The position numbers and the translations under genes are program-made. A stretch of 48,911 bases of DNA from an uncultured Alcanivorax sp. (GTDB lineage: Bacteria > Pseudomonadota > Gammaproteobacteria > Pseudomonadales > Alcanivoracaceae): assembly GCA_913055795.1 (NCBI GenBank), contig CAJXLA010000008.1, positions 1-48,911 on the forward strand. The letters are read 5' to 3'. Shown here in pieces: positions 31,359 to 39,953 of this stretch. Under the pieces are notes generated by a model. It was not told the DNA's origin. It was given only the letters and a program-made list of their open reading frames with translations, and did no database searches. Position 1 is the stretch's first letter; every line of letters starts with the position of its first letter.

Positions 31359-31609
31359 CAGGCCTCTTGCTTGCGGGCCTCTTTCAGCAGCGAACGAACC
31401 CGCTCGGACGGCTGGGCGCCCTGGCTGACCCACTGATCCGCCTTTTCATGATCCAGCTTGAGGCGAATTTCACCGCCCCGGGCCACGGGATTGAAAAAGC
31501 CCAGGCGCTCGATGAAGCGACCGTCCCGGGTGTTGCGGTTGTCGGTGACCACAACGTGATAAAACGGTTTTCTCTTGGCCCCGCCACGGGCCAGACGAAT
31601 CGTTACCAT
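31358..31609 (-). CDS. rpsP: 30S ribosomal protein S16
   Basis: 83 residues. [41 protein letters not shown] and the [15 protein letters not shown] tail are clear S16, needed for 30S assembly. The start at 31609 is fixed by the family's MVTIRL N-terminus, with AAGG just upstream. It is the first gene of the operon rpsP-rimM-trmD-rplS. Confidence 0.97.
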   Translation of the reverse strand: MVTIRLARGGAKRKPFYHVVVTDNRNTRDGRFIERLGFFNPVARGGEIRLKLDHEKADQWVSQGAQPSERVRSLLKEARKQEA

Positions 31610-31759
31610 AGCGCCTTCTCTGCCTTGTTCGTGCGTTGCCGGCTGCCCCGAAACGCCCGCTACGGGGGCATCCATCCGGCCGGAGTGCGGAAAGGCCGCA
31701 GATTCTAGCGATTTCCGGGGGCGAAATAAAGGGGTTTATGCAGGCGCGACGCGGGAAGC

Positions 31760-33151
31760 CTACATGGGCGGCATGCCGCCGCCGGGACCGCCACCCGGTC
31801 CGCCCTGGCCGCCCATCATGCCTTCCATGCCCCGCATCATTTCCTTGCCGCCCTTGCCCTTCATCTTCTTCATCATCTTGCTCATCGTCTTGTGCTGCTT
31901 GATGAGCCGATTCAGGTCCTGGATCTCCAGGCCCGCCCCCTGGGCGATGCGGCGCTTGCGCGAGCCCTTGATCTGCTGCGGATGGCGGCGCTCATAGGGG
32001 GTCATGGAGTTGATCAACGCCTCCATGTGCTTGATGTTCTTCTCGGCCGCCGGGTCCTGGGCCATCTGGCTCATCTGCCCCATGCCGGGCATCTTGTCCA
32101 GCATGGAGGCCATGCCGCCCATGTTGCGCATCTGCTGGAACTGTTCCTTCAGATCCTCGTAGTCCATGGCCCGCCCTTTCTTCATCTTCTTGGCGAGCTT
32201 TTCGGCCTTGTCCTGATCGACCTTGCGTTCGGCTTCTTCCACCAGGGAGAGCACGTCGCCCATGCCCAGAATCCGCGACGCGATACGATCCGGATGGAAG
32301 GGCTCCAGGGCGTCCGTCTTTTCCCCCGTGCCCATGAACTTGATGGGCTTGCCGGTAATCTGGCGTACGGACAGCGCCGCGCCGCCGCGCGAGTCGCCGT
32401 CCGCCTTGGTCAGCACCACGCCCGTCAGCGGCAGCGCATCGGCAAAGGCCCGGGCCGTATTGGCCGCGTCCTGGCCGGTCATGGCGTCCACCACGAACAG
32501 GGTCTCGTGGGGATTCACCGCCTCGTTCAGACGGCGGATCTCGCCCATCATGTCCTCATCGACATGCAGCCGACCCGCGGTGTCCACCAGCAGCACGTCG
32601 GCATGGCGGCGCTTGGCCTCGCCCACGGCATTATGGACGATATCCACTGGATCCTGATCACTCTGCGAGGAGCAGAACTCGGCGTCCACCTCGCCCGCCA
32701 GGGTTTCCAGCTGATCAATGGCGGCCGGACGGTAGATGTCCGCCGAAACCACCATGGCCTTTTTCTTTTCCCGCTCGCGCAGGTAGTGGGCCAGCTTGGC
32801 CACGGACGTGGTCTTGCCCGAACCCTGCAAACCGGCCATGAGGACCACCACCGGCGGCTTGGCGTTGAGATCCAGCGCATCATTGGTATCACCCATGACA
32901 TGGACCAGCTCGTCATGGACGATCTTGACCAGCGCCTCGCCCGGCTTGAGGCTCTTGAGTACGTCCTGGCCCAGCGCCTGCTCCCGGACCCGCTCGATGA
33001 AATCCTTGACCACGGGCAGCGCCACATCCGCTTCCAGCAGCGCCTTGCGCACCTCGCGCAGCGTCTCGCGGACATTGTCCTCGGTGAGCGTGCCCTGGCC
33101 CGATAACGAGCGCAGGGAATTTTCCAGCCGTTCGCTGAGATTCTCGAACAT
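31760..33151 (-). CDS. ffh: Signal recognition particle GTPase Ffh
   Basis: 463 residues. The N domain (MFENLSERLENSLRSL) and G domain (GLQGSGKTTS, DTAGR, TKADGDSRGG) hold the GTPase. The M domain at the C-terminus is Met-rich and ends in a glycine- and methionine-rich tail. It binds 4.5S RNA and signal sequences of inner-membrane proteins and delivers them to FtsY. The start at 33151 (MFENL) is the family start, with AGGAGAGG upstream. It is divergent from ypjD. No 4.5S RNA gene is seen in this window. Confidence 0.97.
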   Translation of the reverse strand: MFENLSERLENSLRSLSGQGTLTEDNVRETLREVRKALLEADVALPVVKDFIERVREQALGQDVLKSLKPGEALVKIVHDELVHVMGDTNDALDLNAKPPVVVLMAGLQGSGKTTSVAKLAHYLREREKKKAMVVSADIYRPAAIDQLETLAGEVDAEFCSSQSDQDPVDIVHNAVGEAKRRHADVLLVDTAGRLHVDEDMMGEIRRLNEAVNPHETLFVVDAMTGQDAANTARAFADALPLTGVVLTKADGDSRGGAALSVRQITGKPIKFMGTGEKTDALEPFHPDRIASRILGMGDVLSLVEEAERKVDQDKAEKLAKKMKKGRAMDYEDLKEQFQQMRNMGGMASMLDKMPGMGQMSQMAQDPAAEKNIKHMEALINSMTPYERRHPQQIKGSRKRRIAQGAGLEIQDLNRLIKQHKTMSKMMKKMKGKGGKEMMRGMEGMMGGQGGPGGGPGGGMPPM

Positions 33152-33268
33152 CAACCTCTCCTGTTCGTGGCGCGGCAATTATAGACGCTGCCGGGGCCCC
33201 GCGTCATGGTTCAAAAGCCGGTGGCGGTATGACACACTTTTCGCCTTTCTGTTGGGGAAAACTCCCGC

Positions 33269-34075
33269 ATGACGATGACGAGCTCGACAGCGCTGGCGGC
33301 CATTGCGCTCTACTTCACCGCTGCCGGGCTCATGGCCCGGGAGCTGCGCCGGGGCCGAACCGGCAAGCGTGCCGCCCTACTGCTGCTCGGTGTGGGGGCC
33401 GTGGTCTGTCACGTCGCCGGGCTCTGGCCCCGGCTCGTAACGCCCGACGGCATTCAGCTGGGGTTGTTTCCCGTGCTCTCGCTGGTGGGCGCCACGGGCG
33501 CGGCCCTGGTGATACTGTCGTGTTTCTGGCGACCGCTGGAATGGATCAGCGTGCTCGTGTTTCCCCTGAGCGCGCTCACGGTACCGCCGGCGTTGTGGAT
33601 CCAGGCCGGTGAGACAGCCTCTTCCCTGAACCATGGTCTGGGCGCGCATGTGCTGCTGTCCATTCTCGCCTATGCCGTCTTTGCCGTGGCCGCCGCTCAT
33701 GCGCTGCTGATGCATGTGCAGCACCGCCAGCTCAAGGAAGGCCATATCCGGGGCGTGATGCGGGTCATGCCGCCCGTCCAGGTGATGGAAATCATGCTCT
33801 TCGAGATGATCTGGCTGGGCATGGTGCTGCTGGTGGCAGCCATCGCCACGGGCTTTGTCTATGTGGACGACCTCTTCGCTCAGCATCTGGTGCACAAGAC
33901 GGTGCTCAGCCTGGTGGCCCTGGTGGTCTATGGTGTACTGCTGGGCGGGCGGCATCTGTTCGGCTGGCGCGCGCGTACGGCGGTGCGCATGACGCTGGCG
34001 GGCTTCGCGCTGCTGGTGCTGGCCTTCTTCGGATCCCAGCTGGTGCTGGAATATATTCTCGAACGCGGTGCCTGA
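33269..34075 (+). CDS. ypjD: CcsA-like inner membrane protein YpjD
   Basis: 268 residues with about eight membrane spans, of the CcsA/CcmC-related cytochrome c assembly family. YpjD is divergently paired with ffh in most gammaproteobacteria, as here. The sequence has conserved LGAHVLLSILAYAVFAVAAAHALL and YVDDLFAQHLVHKTVLSLVALVVYG, with His residues that may contact heme, but no WWD tryptophan motif, so a heme-export role is not shown. The start has no strong Shine-Dalgarno. Confidence 0.87.
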   Translation: MTMTSSTALAAIALYFTAAGLMARELRRGRTGKRAALLLLGVGAVVCHVAGLWPRLVTPDGIQLGLFPVLSLVGATGAALVILSCFWRPLEWISVLVFPLSALTVPPALWIQAGETASSLNHGLGAHVLLSILAYAVFAVAAAHALLMHVQHRQLKEGHIRGVMRVMPPVQVMEIMLFEMIWLGMVLLVAAIATGFVYVDDLFAQHLVHKTVLSLVALVVYGVLLGGRHLFGWRARTAVRMTLAGFALLVLAFFGSQLVLEYILERGA

Positions 34076-34197
34076 ATCCGGGGCCAACAGATTTCCGGGT
34101 GGGCCCGGCTTCGCAACGGCCACGAAAGTGCTGGTCGAGAAACCCGATGGCTGGAGGCTGATTTCGCCGTAGTGCCGATTTGAAGGTGCTACGCCGT

Positions 34198-34284
34198 GGC
34201 AGCGCCCAACCCGGCTAACGCCCGCGCCGCGGAGTCCGGCACAAGCCCGGGAAACTTCTATTGACCCCCGGGTTGGGCGCTGCC
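34198..34284. repeat. 17-bp perfect inverted repeat in the leader of the CorB-like gene
   Basis: GGCAGCGCCCAACCCGG (34198-34214) and CCGGGTTGGGCGCTGCC (34268-34284) pair perfectly around 53 bases. Inside, CCCGGG at about 34252 can pair with the CCCGGG of the right arm as an alternative hairpin. No T-run follows. It lies 36 bp before the TTG start, so it may be a structured 5' leader or a mobile repeat. Confidence 0.55.
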
Positions 34285-34320
34285 GACAATAGCTTTCCGT
34301 TTCGCAGCCGGTCATCATCC

Positions 34321-35619
34321 TTGGACCAGTTACCCCCCAGTGTGCTCGTGACGGCATTGATCATCCTGATCATGCTGTCCGGCTTTTTCTCCAGTAGCGA
34401 AACCGGCATGATGGCGCTCAACCGCTACCGGTTGCGCCACCTGATGCGCCAGGGGCACCGCGGCGCGCGGCGCGTGGACCGGCTGCTGCAGCGCACCGAC
34501 CGGCTGCTCAGCGTCATCCTGATCGGCAACAACTTCGTCAACAACTATGCCGCCACCCTGGCGGCACTGCTGGGTTTGATCTGGTTCGGCAACACCGGCG
34601 CGGCCCTGGCGCCGGTGGTCTTTACCGTCATCATGCTGATCCTGGCGGAAGTCACGCCCAAGACCTGGGCGGCGCTGCGCCCCGAATCCATTGCCTATCC
34701 CGCCAGCTTTATCCTGGGGCCGCTGCAGAAGCTACTCTCGCCTCTGGTATCCCTGGTCAATGGTGTGAGCAGTATCCTGCTGCGTCTGGTGGGGCTGAAA
34801 CCGGGCGAACAGAACGACGACGACCATCTGTCCGCCGAGGAACTGCGCACGGTGGTGAACGAAGCCGGTGGACTCATACCGCGCCAGCACCAGCGCATGC
34901 TGCTGGCGATCCTGGACCTGGAGGACGCCACGGTCGAAGACATCATGATTCCGCGCAACGAGATGGTGGGGATCGATCTCGACGACGATCTGCACGAAAT
35001 CATGGGACAGTTGCGCTCCGCCCAGCACACACGCCTGCCCGTGTTCCGCGACGACCCCAATCACGTGATCGGCATGCTGCACCTGCGCCGGCTCAGCCGG
35101 CTGCTGCTGCAGCAAGAGATCAACAAGGCGGAGCTGATGCAATCCACCGTGGAACCCTATTTCGTGCCCGAGGGCACCCATCTGCACCAGCAATTGATCA
35201 ATTTCCAGAACGAGCGCCAGCGCATTGCGGTGGTGGTGGATGAATACGGCGAGGTGCTGGGTCTGATTACCCTGGAGGACATTCTCGAGGAAATCGTGGG
35301 CGAGTTCACTACGGACCTGGCCACCTCCAACGAGGACATTCACTACCAGGAGGACGGCTCCTGGGTCATCGATGGCAGCGTCCACTTGCGCGAACTGAAC
35401 CGGCGGCTGCATTGGCATCTGCCCACCGCCGGCCCCAAGACCCTGAACGGGCTGATCACCGAACACCTCCAGGACATTCCCGAGAACAACACCTCATTGC
35501 GCGTGGACGATTATCTGATCGAGGTGCTGCACGTGAAGGACAACATGGTGAAGACGGTGCGCATGCGCCATGCCAGCCAGGCAGGACTGAGCACGCGCAC
35601 CTCGGCGCATCGGCCCTGA
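34321..35619 (+). CDS. corB: CNNM/CorC-family protein CorB (YfjD-like)
   Basis: 432 residues. DUF21 membrane domain at the N-terminus with SGFFSSSETGMMALNRYRLRHL and LLSVILIGNNFVNN, two CBS domains in the middle (VEDIMIPRNEMVGID and IAVVVDEYGEVLGLITLEDILEEIVGE) and a C-terminal CorC_HlyC domain (DGSWVIDGSVHLRELNRRL). Members take part in Mg2+/Co2+ transport or resistance. A TTG at 34321 is taken as start because homologues begin near here with a short polar leader, but no good Shine-Dalgarno is seen. It is followed by convergent rssA. Confidence 0.87.
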   Translation: MDQLPPSVLVTALIILIMLSGFFSSSETGMMALNRYRLRHLMRQGHRGARRVDRLLQRTDRLLSVILIGNNFVNNYAATLAALLGLIWFGNTGAALAPVVFTVIMLILAEVTPKTWAALRPESIAYPASFILGPLQKLLSPLVSLVNGVSSILLRLVGLKPGEQNDDDHLSAEELRTVVNEAGGLIPRQHQRMLLAILDLEDATVEDIMIPRNEMVGIDLDDDLHEIMGQLRSAQHTRLPVFRDDPNHVIGMLHLRRLSRLLLQQEINKAELMQSTVEPYFVPEGTHLHQQLINFQNERQRIAVVVDEYGEVLGLITLEDILEEIVGEFTTDLATSNEDIHYQEDGSWVIDGSVHLRELNRRLHWHLPTAGPKTLNGLITEHLQDIPENNTSLRVDDYLIEVLHVKDNMVKTVRMRHASQAGLSTRTSAHRP

Positions 35620-35625
35620 AGGCGG

Positions 35626-36549
35626 CTACGCGCCCTGGTCACCATCCCCGGCTTCGCCCAGCCAGGCCTGGAGTCGGCTCTCCACCTCGCCTGCGAGCCG
35701 CCGACCCTCCTCGATGGCCTCGCCGGCGCGGTGGAAATCCATGATGGCAAAATCACTCAGTTCCGGTGCCAGCATTTCTTCCGCCGGGTCGCCGGCCATG
35801 CGGCTGCGGGTGATGCGATCCTGCATGATGTCGACGCTGGCCGTCATGACATCGAAAAACCCCGGATCCTCGTCTTCATCCGAACCCAGAAAGCTCATGA
35901 CCTTTTGCCAGAAGCTTTCGTCCTGTTCAGCGCCCTTCCCCTCCGCCATACCACGGCGATTGGGCCGGGCAATATGCTTGCCGGCGGGCAGATGGTTGAG
36001 GTTAACGGCCAGCACCACATCCGCACCCATCGCGCGGCAAACCGACACCGGCACCGGGTTGACCAGGCCCCCGTCGAGCATCCAGTGCCCTTCATGCTGC
36101 ACGGGCGAGAACAAACCCGGCAGGGCGCAGGAAGCCCGCGCGGCCTGGAGCACCGGCCCCCGGTCGAGCCAGGTTTCGCGGCCATTGCGCATGTCCGTGG
36201 CTACAGCCGCGAAATCGATGTCCAGGTCCTGAATATCCGGGTTCTGGTGGCGTTCCTGAAAAAACTCGAAGAGTTTTTCGCCCTTGATCACACCCCCCGA
36301 GAAGGAAAAATCCATGAGCCCGAGCACATCACGCACGGTCAGGCTCTGCACCCAGTCGCTGAAGGCTTCCAGTTGACCCGAGGCGTAGACCGCGCCCACC
36401 AGTGCCCCGATGGACGTGCCGCACACAACTCGAGGGCGCAGATTCATGCGCTCAAGCTCCTGGAGCACGCCAATATGCGCCCAGCCCTTGGCGGCGCCGC
36501 CGCCCAGGGCCAATCCCAGAACGGGCTGATCGGGGCGCGTGTCAGTCAT
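35626..36549 (-). CDS. rssA: Patatin-like phospholipase RssA
   Basis: 307 residues of the bacterial patatin fold. LGLALGGGAAKGWAHIGVLQEL is the oxyanion loop, CGTSIGALVGA carries the nucleophile Ser46, and DGGLVNPVPV the catalytic Asp of the Ser-Asp dyad. It should hydrolyse acyl lipids at the membrane. RssA is next to the DUF1289 protein gene, overlapping it by 8 bp, which suggests they are made from one transcript. Confidence 0.87.
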   Translation of the reverse strand: MTDTRPDQPVLGLALGGGAAKGWAHIGVLQELERMNLRPRVVCGTSIGALVGAVYASGQLEAFSDWVQSLTVRDVLGLMDFSFSGGVIKGEKLFEFFQERHQNPDIQDLDIDFAAVATDMRNGRETWLDRGPVLQAARASCALPGLFSPVQHEGHWMLDGGLVNPVPVSVCRAMGADVVLAVNLNHLPAGKHIARPNRRGMAEGKGAEQDESFWQKVMSFLGSDEDEDPGFFDVMTASVDIMQDRITRSRMAGDPAEEMLAPELSDFAIMDFHRAGEAIEEGRRLAGEVESRLQAWLGEAGDGDQGA

Positions 36550-36751
36550 CGCCGAGGATCACACAGGGGTCGGCCTCGCCCTGCATGCGCCGCGCGCTGC
36601 GGCGCACCACTTCGCGCTGCTGTTGATTGCTGAGCCGTCCCCAGCGAGTGATCTCCATGCCGGTACGGAAACAGCCGATGCAGACATCGTCATTGTCCAG
36701 CGCACAGATACTCATGCAGGGCGAAGCCACGGGTTCATGGGGCATATTCAT
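36542..36751 (-). CDS. DUF1289 small cysteine protein (YdhL-like)
   Basis: 69 residues. [27 protein letters not shown] is the DUF1289 signature: four cysteines that could bind an Fe-S cluster or zinc. Function unknown in the family. It overlaps the gamma carbonic anhydrase gene by 4 bp and rssA by 8 bp, forming a leftward operon. Confidence 0.87.
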   Translation of the reverse strand: MNMPHEPVASPCMSICALDNDDVCIGCFRTGMEITRWGRLSNQQQREVVRRSARRMQGEADPCVILGDD

Positions 36752-37293
36752 ACATCCTTCTCCGCGAAACGGGGATCCGGCGCCAGATCCTGCTGATAAT
36801 GGTGGGCATGTTCAACATAGTGCCGCGCACTGTATTCCAGCATGCTCCGGTGGTGATCCTCGATCTGCTTGACCACCTTGCCGGGCGAGCCCAGTACCAG
36901 GGAGTTGTCCGGCACTTCCATGCCCTCCGGCACCAGGGTATGGGCGCCGATAATGCAGTGCTTGCCGATGCGGGCGCCGTTGAGCACCACCGCATTGATG
37001 CCCACCAAACTGTGGTCGTCGATATCACAGCCGTGAAGCATGACGTTGTGGCCCACGGTGACGCCGGCGCCCAGATTCAGGGGCGTACCCGGGTCCACAT
37101 GCAACACGGCGCCGTCCTGGATGTTGGTGTGATCACCAATGGTGATGGTGTCGTTGTCGGCGCGGATCACGGTTTGGAACCAGACACTGGCATGGTCGCC
37201 CAGCACCACGGAACCGATCAGGGTCGCATCGGGCGCAATCCAGTAATTTTCGGTGCGGGTTTCCAGGCGGCGATCGCCCAGTTGGTAGATCAT
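36748..37293 (-). CDS. yrdA: Gamma carbonic anhydrase family protein (YrdA-like)
   Basis: 181 residues of left-handed beta-helix repeats. [34 protein letters not shown] and [23 protein letters not shown] match the family, with three metal-site His residues ([13 protein letters not shown]) of the gamma carbonic anhydrase type. Many members lack measured activity. GTG at 37305 and ATG at 37299 are alternative starts; 37293 is preferred because GGGG lies six bases upstream. First gene of a leftward operon with DUF1289 and rssA. Confidence 0.9.
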   Translation of the reverse strand: MIYQLGDRRLETRTENYWIAPDATLIGSVVLGDHASVWFQTVIRADNDTITIGDHTNIQDGAVLHVDPGTPLNLGAGVTVGHNVMLHGCDIDDHSLVGINAVVLNGARIGKHCIIGAHTLVPEGMEVPDNSLVLGSPGKVVKQIEDHHRSMLEYSARHYVEHAHHYQQDLAPDPRFAEKDV

Positions 37294-37511
37294 GCTCATC
37301 CCCACGATGGCTGGTTACGGAGCGCGATTGTACCAGAGCATGCGTCGCGCGCCCGAGCAGCCGCCGAGTACAGGGCGGCCCAAGGGGGTCAGGTCGGAGG
37401 GACCGGCTGCGCGGCGTCCCCGAACGGCTTGTCGAAAACGGCAGTTTCCCGAGGCTTCGCCCGCCCGGCTGCCCGTTTGATCGGCTTCGCCGTGGCGACG
37501 TTCAGTTGAGG

Positions 37512-38111
37512 TCAGCCAACCTCGAACTGCACATCGGCATCAAAGGCGAAGTTGATCAGGTCCAGGATCATGAAGGCGGTCAGGCCCCAGATGCGCTTGT
37601 CGTCATAATAGTAGGACGGTATACACATCTGGCGCCCGTGGAACTCGATGGGCTCGGACAGCTCCGGTTCGTGCTCCAGAAAGAAATCCAGTGGCACGCG
37701 GAAGATATCCCGGATCTCGTCGGGCTCGGCCATCAGCGACACCCGATGAGGCACCACTCCCACAAAGGGGGTCACTTTCATGCCGTAGCGCGAGGCCAGT
37801 GGTGACAGCTGACGCAGCACCTCCACATCCGTGACGTCCAGCCCCACCTCCTCCCGACTCTCGCGCAGCGCCGTGGCCAGCAGATCCGGATCCGCCGGGT
37901 CATGCTTGCCGCCGGGGAAGGCCACCTCGCCCGCATGGGTGGGCATGGCCGCGGAACGCACCGTGAGAATGAGTTCAGGCGTGGAAGAATCCGTGACCGG
38001 CATCAATACCGCCGCCTCGGGCAATTCCAGAGGCAATGCCCGCGGCTGGTACTGCCGCAGTCTCTGACGCAGGGTATGGATCACCGCCGACTCCCGTACA
38101 CGGCTCTTCAT
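37512..38111 (-). CDS. nudL: NUDIX CoA pyrophosphatase (NudL-like)
   Basis: 199 residues. The NUDIX box lies in FPGGKHDPADPDLLATALRESREEVGL, in the form used by CoA-type NUDIX enzymes (YeaB/NudL), where GGKxDPxD replaces GGxxExGE. SPLASRYGMKVTPFVGVV and IPSYYYDDKRIWGLTAFMILDL are the UPF0035 landmarks. It should split CoA or oxidised CoA into 3'-phospho-ADP and phosphopantetheine. The start is a choice between ATG 38111 and a TTG at 38156. Repeat copy D lies in the divergent region behind it. Confidence 0.88.
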   Translation of the reverse strand: MKSRVRESAVIHTLRQRLRQYQPRALPLELPEAAVLMPVTDSSTPELILTVRSAAMPTHAGEVAFPGGKHDPADPDLLATALRESREEVGLDVTDVEVLRQLSPLASRYGMKVTPFVGVVPHRVSLMAEPDEIRDIFRVPLDFFLEHEPELSEPIEFHGRQMCIPSYYYDDKRIWGLTAFMILDLINFAFDADVQFEVG

Positions 38112-38170
38112 CAGGCCGCTTGTGTCCAATTTGCAGGGTCTGACCAGCAAATTCAAACGATAGTTTCACC

Positions 38171-38437
38171 AGCAGGCTGTTGAAAAACCCCTTGCGTACT
38201 CAGCGTGGCCTGAAGCGTCCATCTGCCGTACTTTGTCGCGACGGACAAGGTGGCTCCCTTTGCGAGCGGCACAGTACGGCAGATGGACGCTTCAGGGCGC
38301 GCCCCGCGGGGCTTTCAGGCTGGTCCGCACTCATCGTTGCCATTTTTCGACGGGGCGGACCCCGCCTTCAAAAGGGCGCCTCGATTGCGAACCAGCCTGA
38401 AAGCCTGAGCACGCAACGGGTTTTTCAACAGCCTGCT
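38171..38437 (-). repeat. MITE-like palindromic element, copy D (best preserved)
   Basis: Terminal inverted repeats AGCAGGCTGTTGAAAAACCC (38171-38190) and GGGTTTTTCAACAGCCTGCT (38418-38437) are perfect over 20 bases. Inside are two hairpins: perfect 24-bp arms at 38209-38232 and 38273-38296, and 14-bp arms at 38311-38324 and 38391-38404 with GC stems between. It is the reverse of copies A-C. It lies in the divergent region between two NUDIX genes, so it may also bring promoter or structural effects. Confidence 0.88.
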
Positions 38438-38506
38438 AATTCCGTTTTCCGGCGCCACAAGGCACAATACCCAGCGAAAGAGCCCGAAAATCGCCCCTGA
38501 AGAGCC

Positions 38507-39052
38507 ATGAAATATTGCAGCGAGTGCGGTAGCGGCCGGATTGATCTGACCATCCCCGGTGGGGATGACAGGCACCGGCACGTCTGCCCGGACTGTGGCA
38601 TCATTCATTACACCAATCCACGCATCATCGCGGGCGTTCTGCCGGTCTGGGAGGACCGGATCCTGCTGTGCAAGCGCTCCATCCAGCCGCGCGAGGGCTA
38701 CTGGACCCTGCCCGCGGGTTTTCTGGAGAACGGCGAAACGCTGCAGGACGGCGCCCGGCGCGAGACCCGGGAAGAAGCCCTGGCGCAGGTGGATCTCCAT
38801 GACATCTACACCATCTTCAACCTGACGCATATCAATCAGGTCTATATCTTCTTCCGCGGCAGCCTGCTCGACGGCGACTACGGCGCCGGCGATGAATCCG
38901 CCGACGCCGGCCTTTTCAGCGCCGAAGACATCCCCTGGGGCGAGCTGGCCTTCCCCACCATCCATGAAACCCTGGGTTTTTACCTGCAGGATCGCGAACA
39001 CGGCGATTTCCCGGTACGAACCCGGGATATCGAACCCATGAACCGAGGTTGA
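38507..39052 (+). CDS. NUDIX hydrolase with N-terminal zinc ribbon
   Basis: 181 residues. The N-terminus has CSECGSG and CPDCGIIHYTNP, a zinc ribbon as in NudC-type enzymes. The NUDIX box is GFLENGETLQDGARRETREEAL, with the G-x5-E-x7-RE-U-x-EE-x-G pattern nearly complete. Members act on ADP-ribose, NADH or FAD; a plant homologue class hydrolyses FAD. The substrate is not determinable here. It starts 70 bases after repeat copy D and is followed by the DUF3365 gene. Confidence 0.88.
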   Translation: MKYCSECGSGRIDLTIPGGDDRHRHVCPDCGIIHYTNPRIIAGVLPVWEDRILLCKRSIQPREGYWTLPAGFLENGETLQDGARRETREEALAQVDLHDIYTIFNLTHINQVYIFFRGSLLDGDYGAGDESADAGLFSAEDIPWGELAFPTIHETLGFYLQDREHGDFPVRTRDIEPMNRG

Positions 39053-39070
39053 ATTCGACGGAGCAATGCC

Positions 39071-39622
39071 ATGCGCACACTGACGCTGATCCTGCTCGCT
39101 TCCACCCTACCCTGGACCGTGCAGGCGGGATCCAATGACGGGCCTATCAAGGAAGAGGGGGCGGAACTGCTCAAGCCCTTCAAGAAACAACTCATGGGTG
39201 CACTCAAACAGGGGCTGCAGCAGAGCCCGGCGGAGGCCGTGGATATCTGCCATGTGCAGGCCCCGGGCATCCCGGAAAACGTCGCGCCCGAAGGCGTCGA
39301 GCTGGGCCGCACCAGTCACAAGCTGCGCAACCCGGACAACGCACCCACGGACTGGCAGCGCGAGCTGGTGCAGCATTATCGCCAGCACGAGGATCGCTCG
39401 CCGAAGAGCCGCACCCTGGACAATGGCCGCGTGGCCTACGCCGAACCCATTGAGGTAAAGCCGCTGTGTGTCACCTGCCACGGCCCGCGCGAACAGATCC
39501 CGGACGCGGTGCGCGCAAAGCTGGACAAACAATACCCGCAAGATGAGGCCACCGGCTTCCGGGTGGGCGACTTCCGGGGCATTTTCTGGGCCACCTGGCC
39601 GGCCGGGGACAACCCGTCCTGA
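39071..39622 (+). CDS. Secreted DUF3365 (Tll0287-like) heme protein
   Basis: 183 residues. A signal peptide (MRTLTLILLASTLPWTVQA) leads to a DUF3365 domain. CVTCH is a c-type heme attachment site, and an upstream CHVQAPG provides another Cys-His. LGRTSHKLRNPDNAPTDWQRELV is the family core. In Tll0287 the single heme has an unusual Cys ligand and sensor-like properties. The protein needs the cytochrome c maturation system present elsewhere in this window. It sits 18 bases after the NUDIX stop and may be co-transcribed. Confidence 0.85.
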   Translation: MRTLTLILLASTLPWTVQAGSNDGPIKEEGAELLKPFKKQLMGALKQGLQQSPAEAVDICHVQAPGIPENVAPEGVELGRTSHKLRNPDNAPTDWQRELVQHYRQHEDRSPKSRTLDNGRVAYAEPIEVKPLCVTCHGPREQIPDAVRAKLDKQYPQDEATGFRVGDFRGIFWATWPAGDNPS

Positions 39623-39629
39623 AGCGGGC

Positions 39630-39953
39630 TCAGGCGGGCAAATCCTCCAGCTTCCACAGATCGATGGCGGGCTCTTCATAGGGGTGCGCCTCACGCAACG
39701 CGCGCAGGCCCGGCTTGAGCTGATCCTCGGTGACCACCGTCTCGAAGCGCACCTCGCTGACCGTCTCGATTTCGCCCTGGTTGCCCAGATAGGGGTCGGT
39801 GCCCTCGAGCGGCCGGAACTGGCCCTGACCGGTGAGCTGAAAGCCACAGCAGTCATAGTTGCCGATCTTGCCCACGCCGGCACGGAACACCGCCGTCTTG
39901 ACCTGCTCCGCATGGGTTTCGGGTACATAAAAGCACAGCTTGTAGGTCGTCAT
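39630..39953 (-). CDS. NIF3-associated YqfO-like domain protein
   Basis: 107 residues. YKLCFYVPETHAEQVKTAVFRAGVGKIGNYDCCGFQLTGQGQFRPLEGTDPYLGNQGEIETVSEVRFE matches the stand-alone YqfO/NIF3 insert domain, a PII-like alpha/beta fold of unknown function. The C-terminus (LREAHPYEEPAIDLW) is also typical. It overlaps the upstream thioesterase gene by 4 bp, which suggests co-expression. Confidence 0.85.
   Translation of the reverse strand: MTTYKLCFYVPETHAEQVKTAVFRAGVGKIGNYDCCGFQLTGQGQFRPLEGTDPYLGNQGEIETVSEVRFETVVTEDQLKPGLRALREAHPYEEPAIDLWKLEDLPA

Noticed and set aside
31892-33106. Long plus-strand open frame opposite ffh
   Set aside because: Shadow of a conserved essential gene, with His/Leu-rich composition and no domain.
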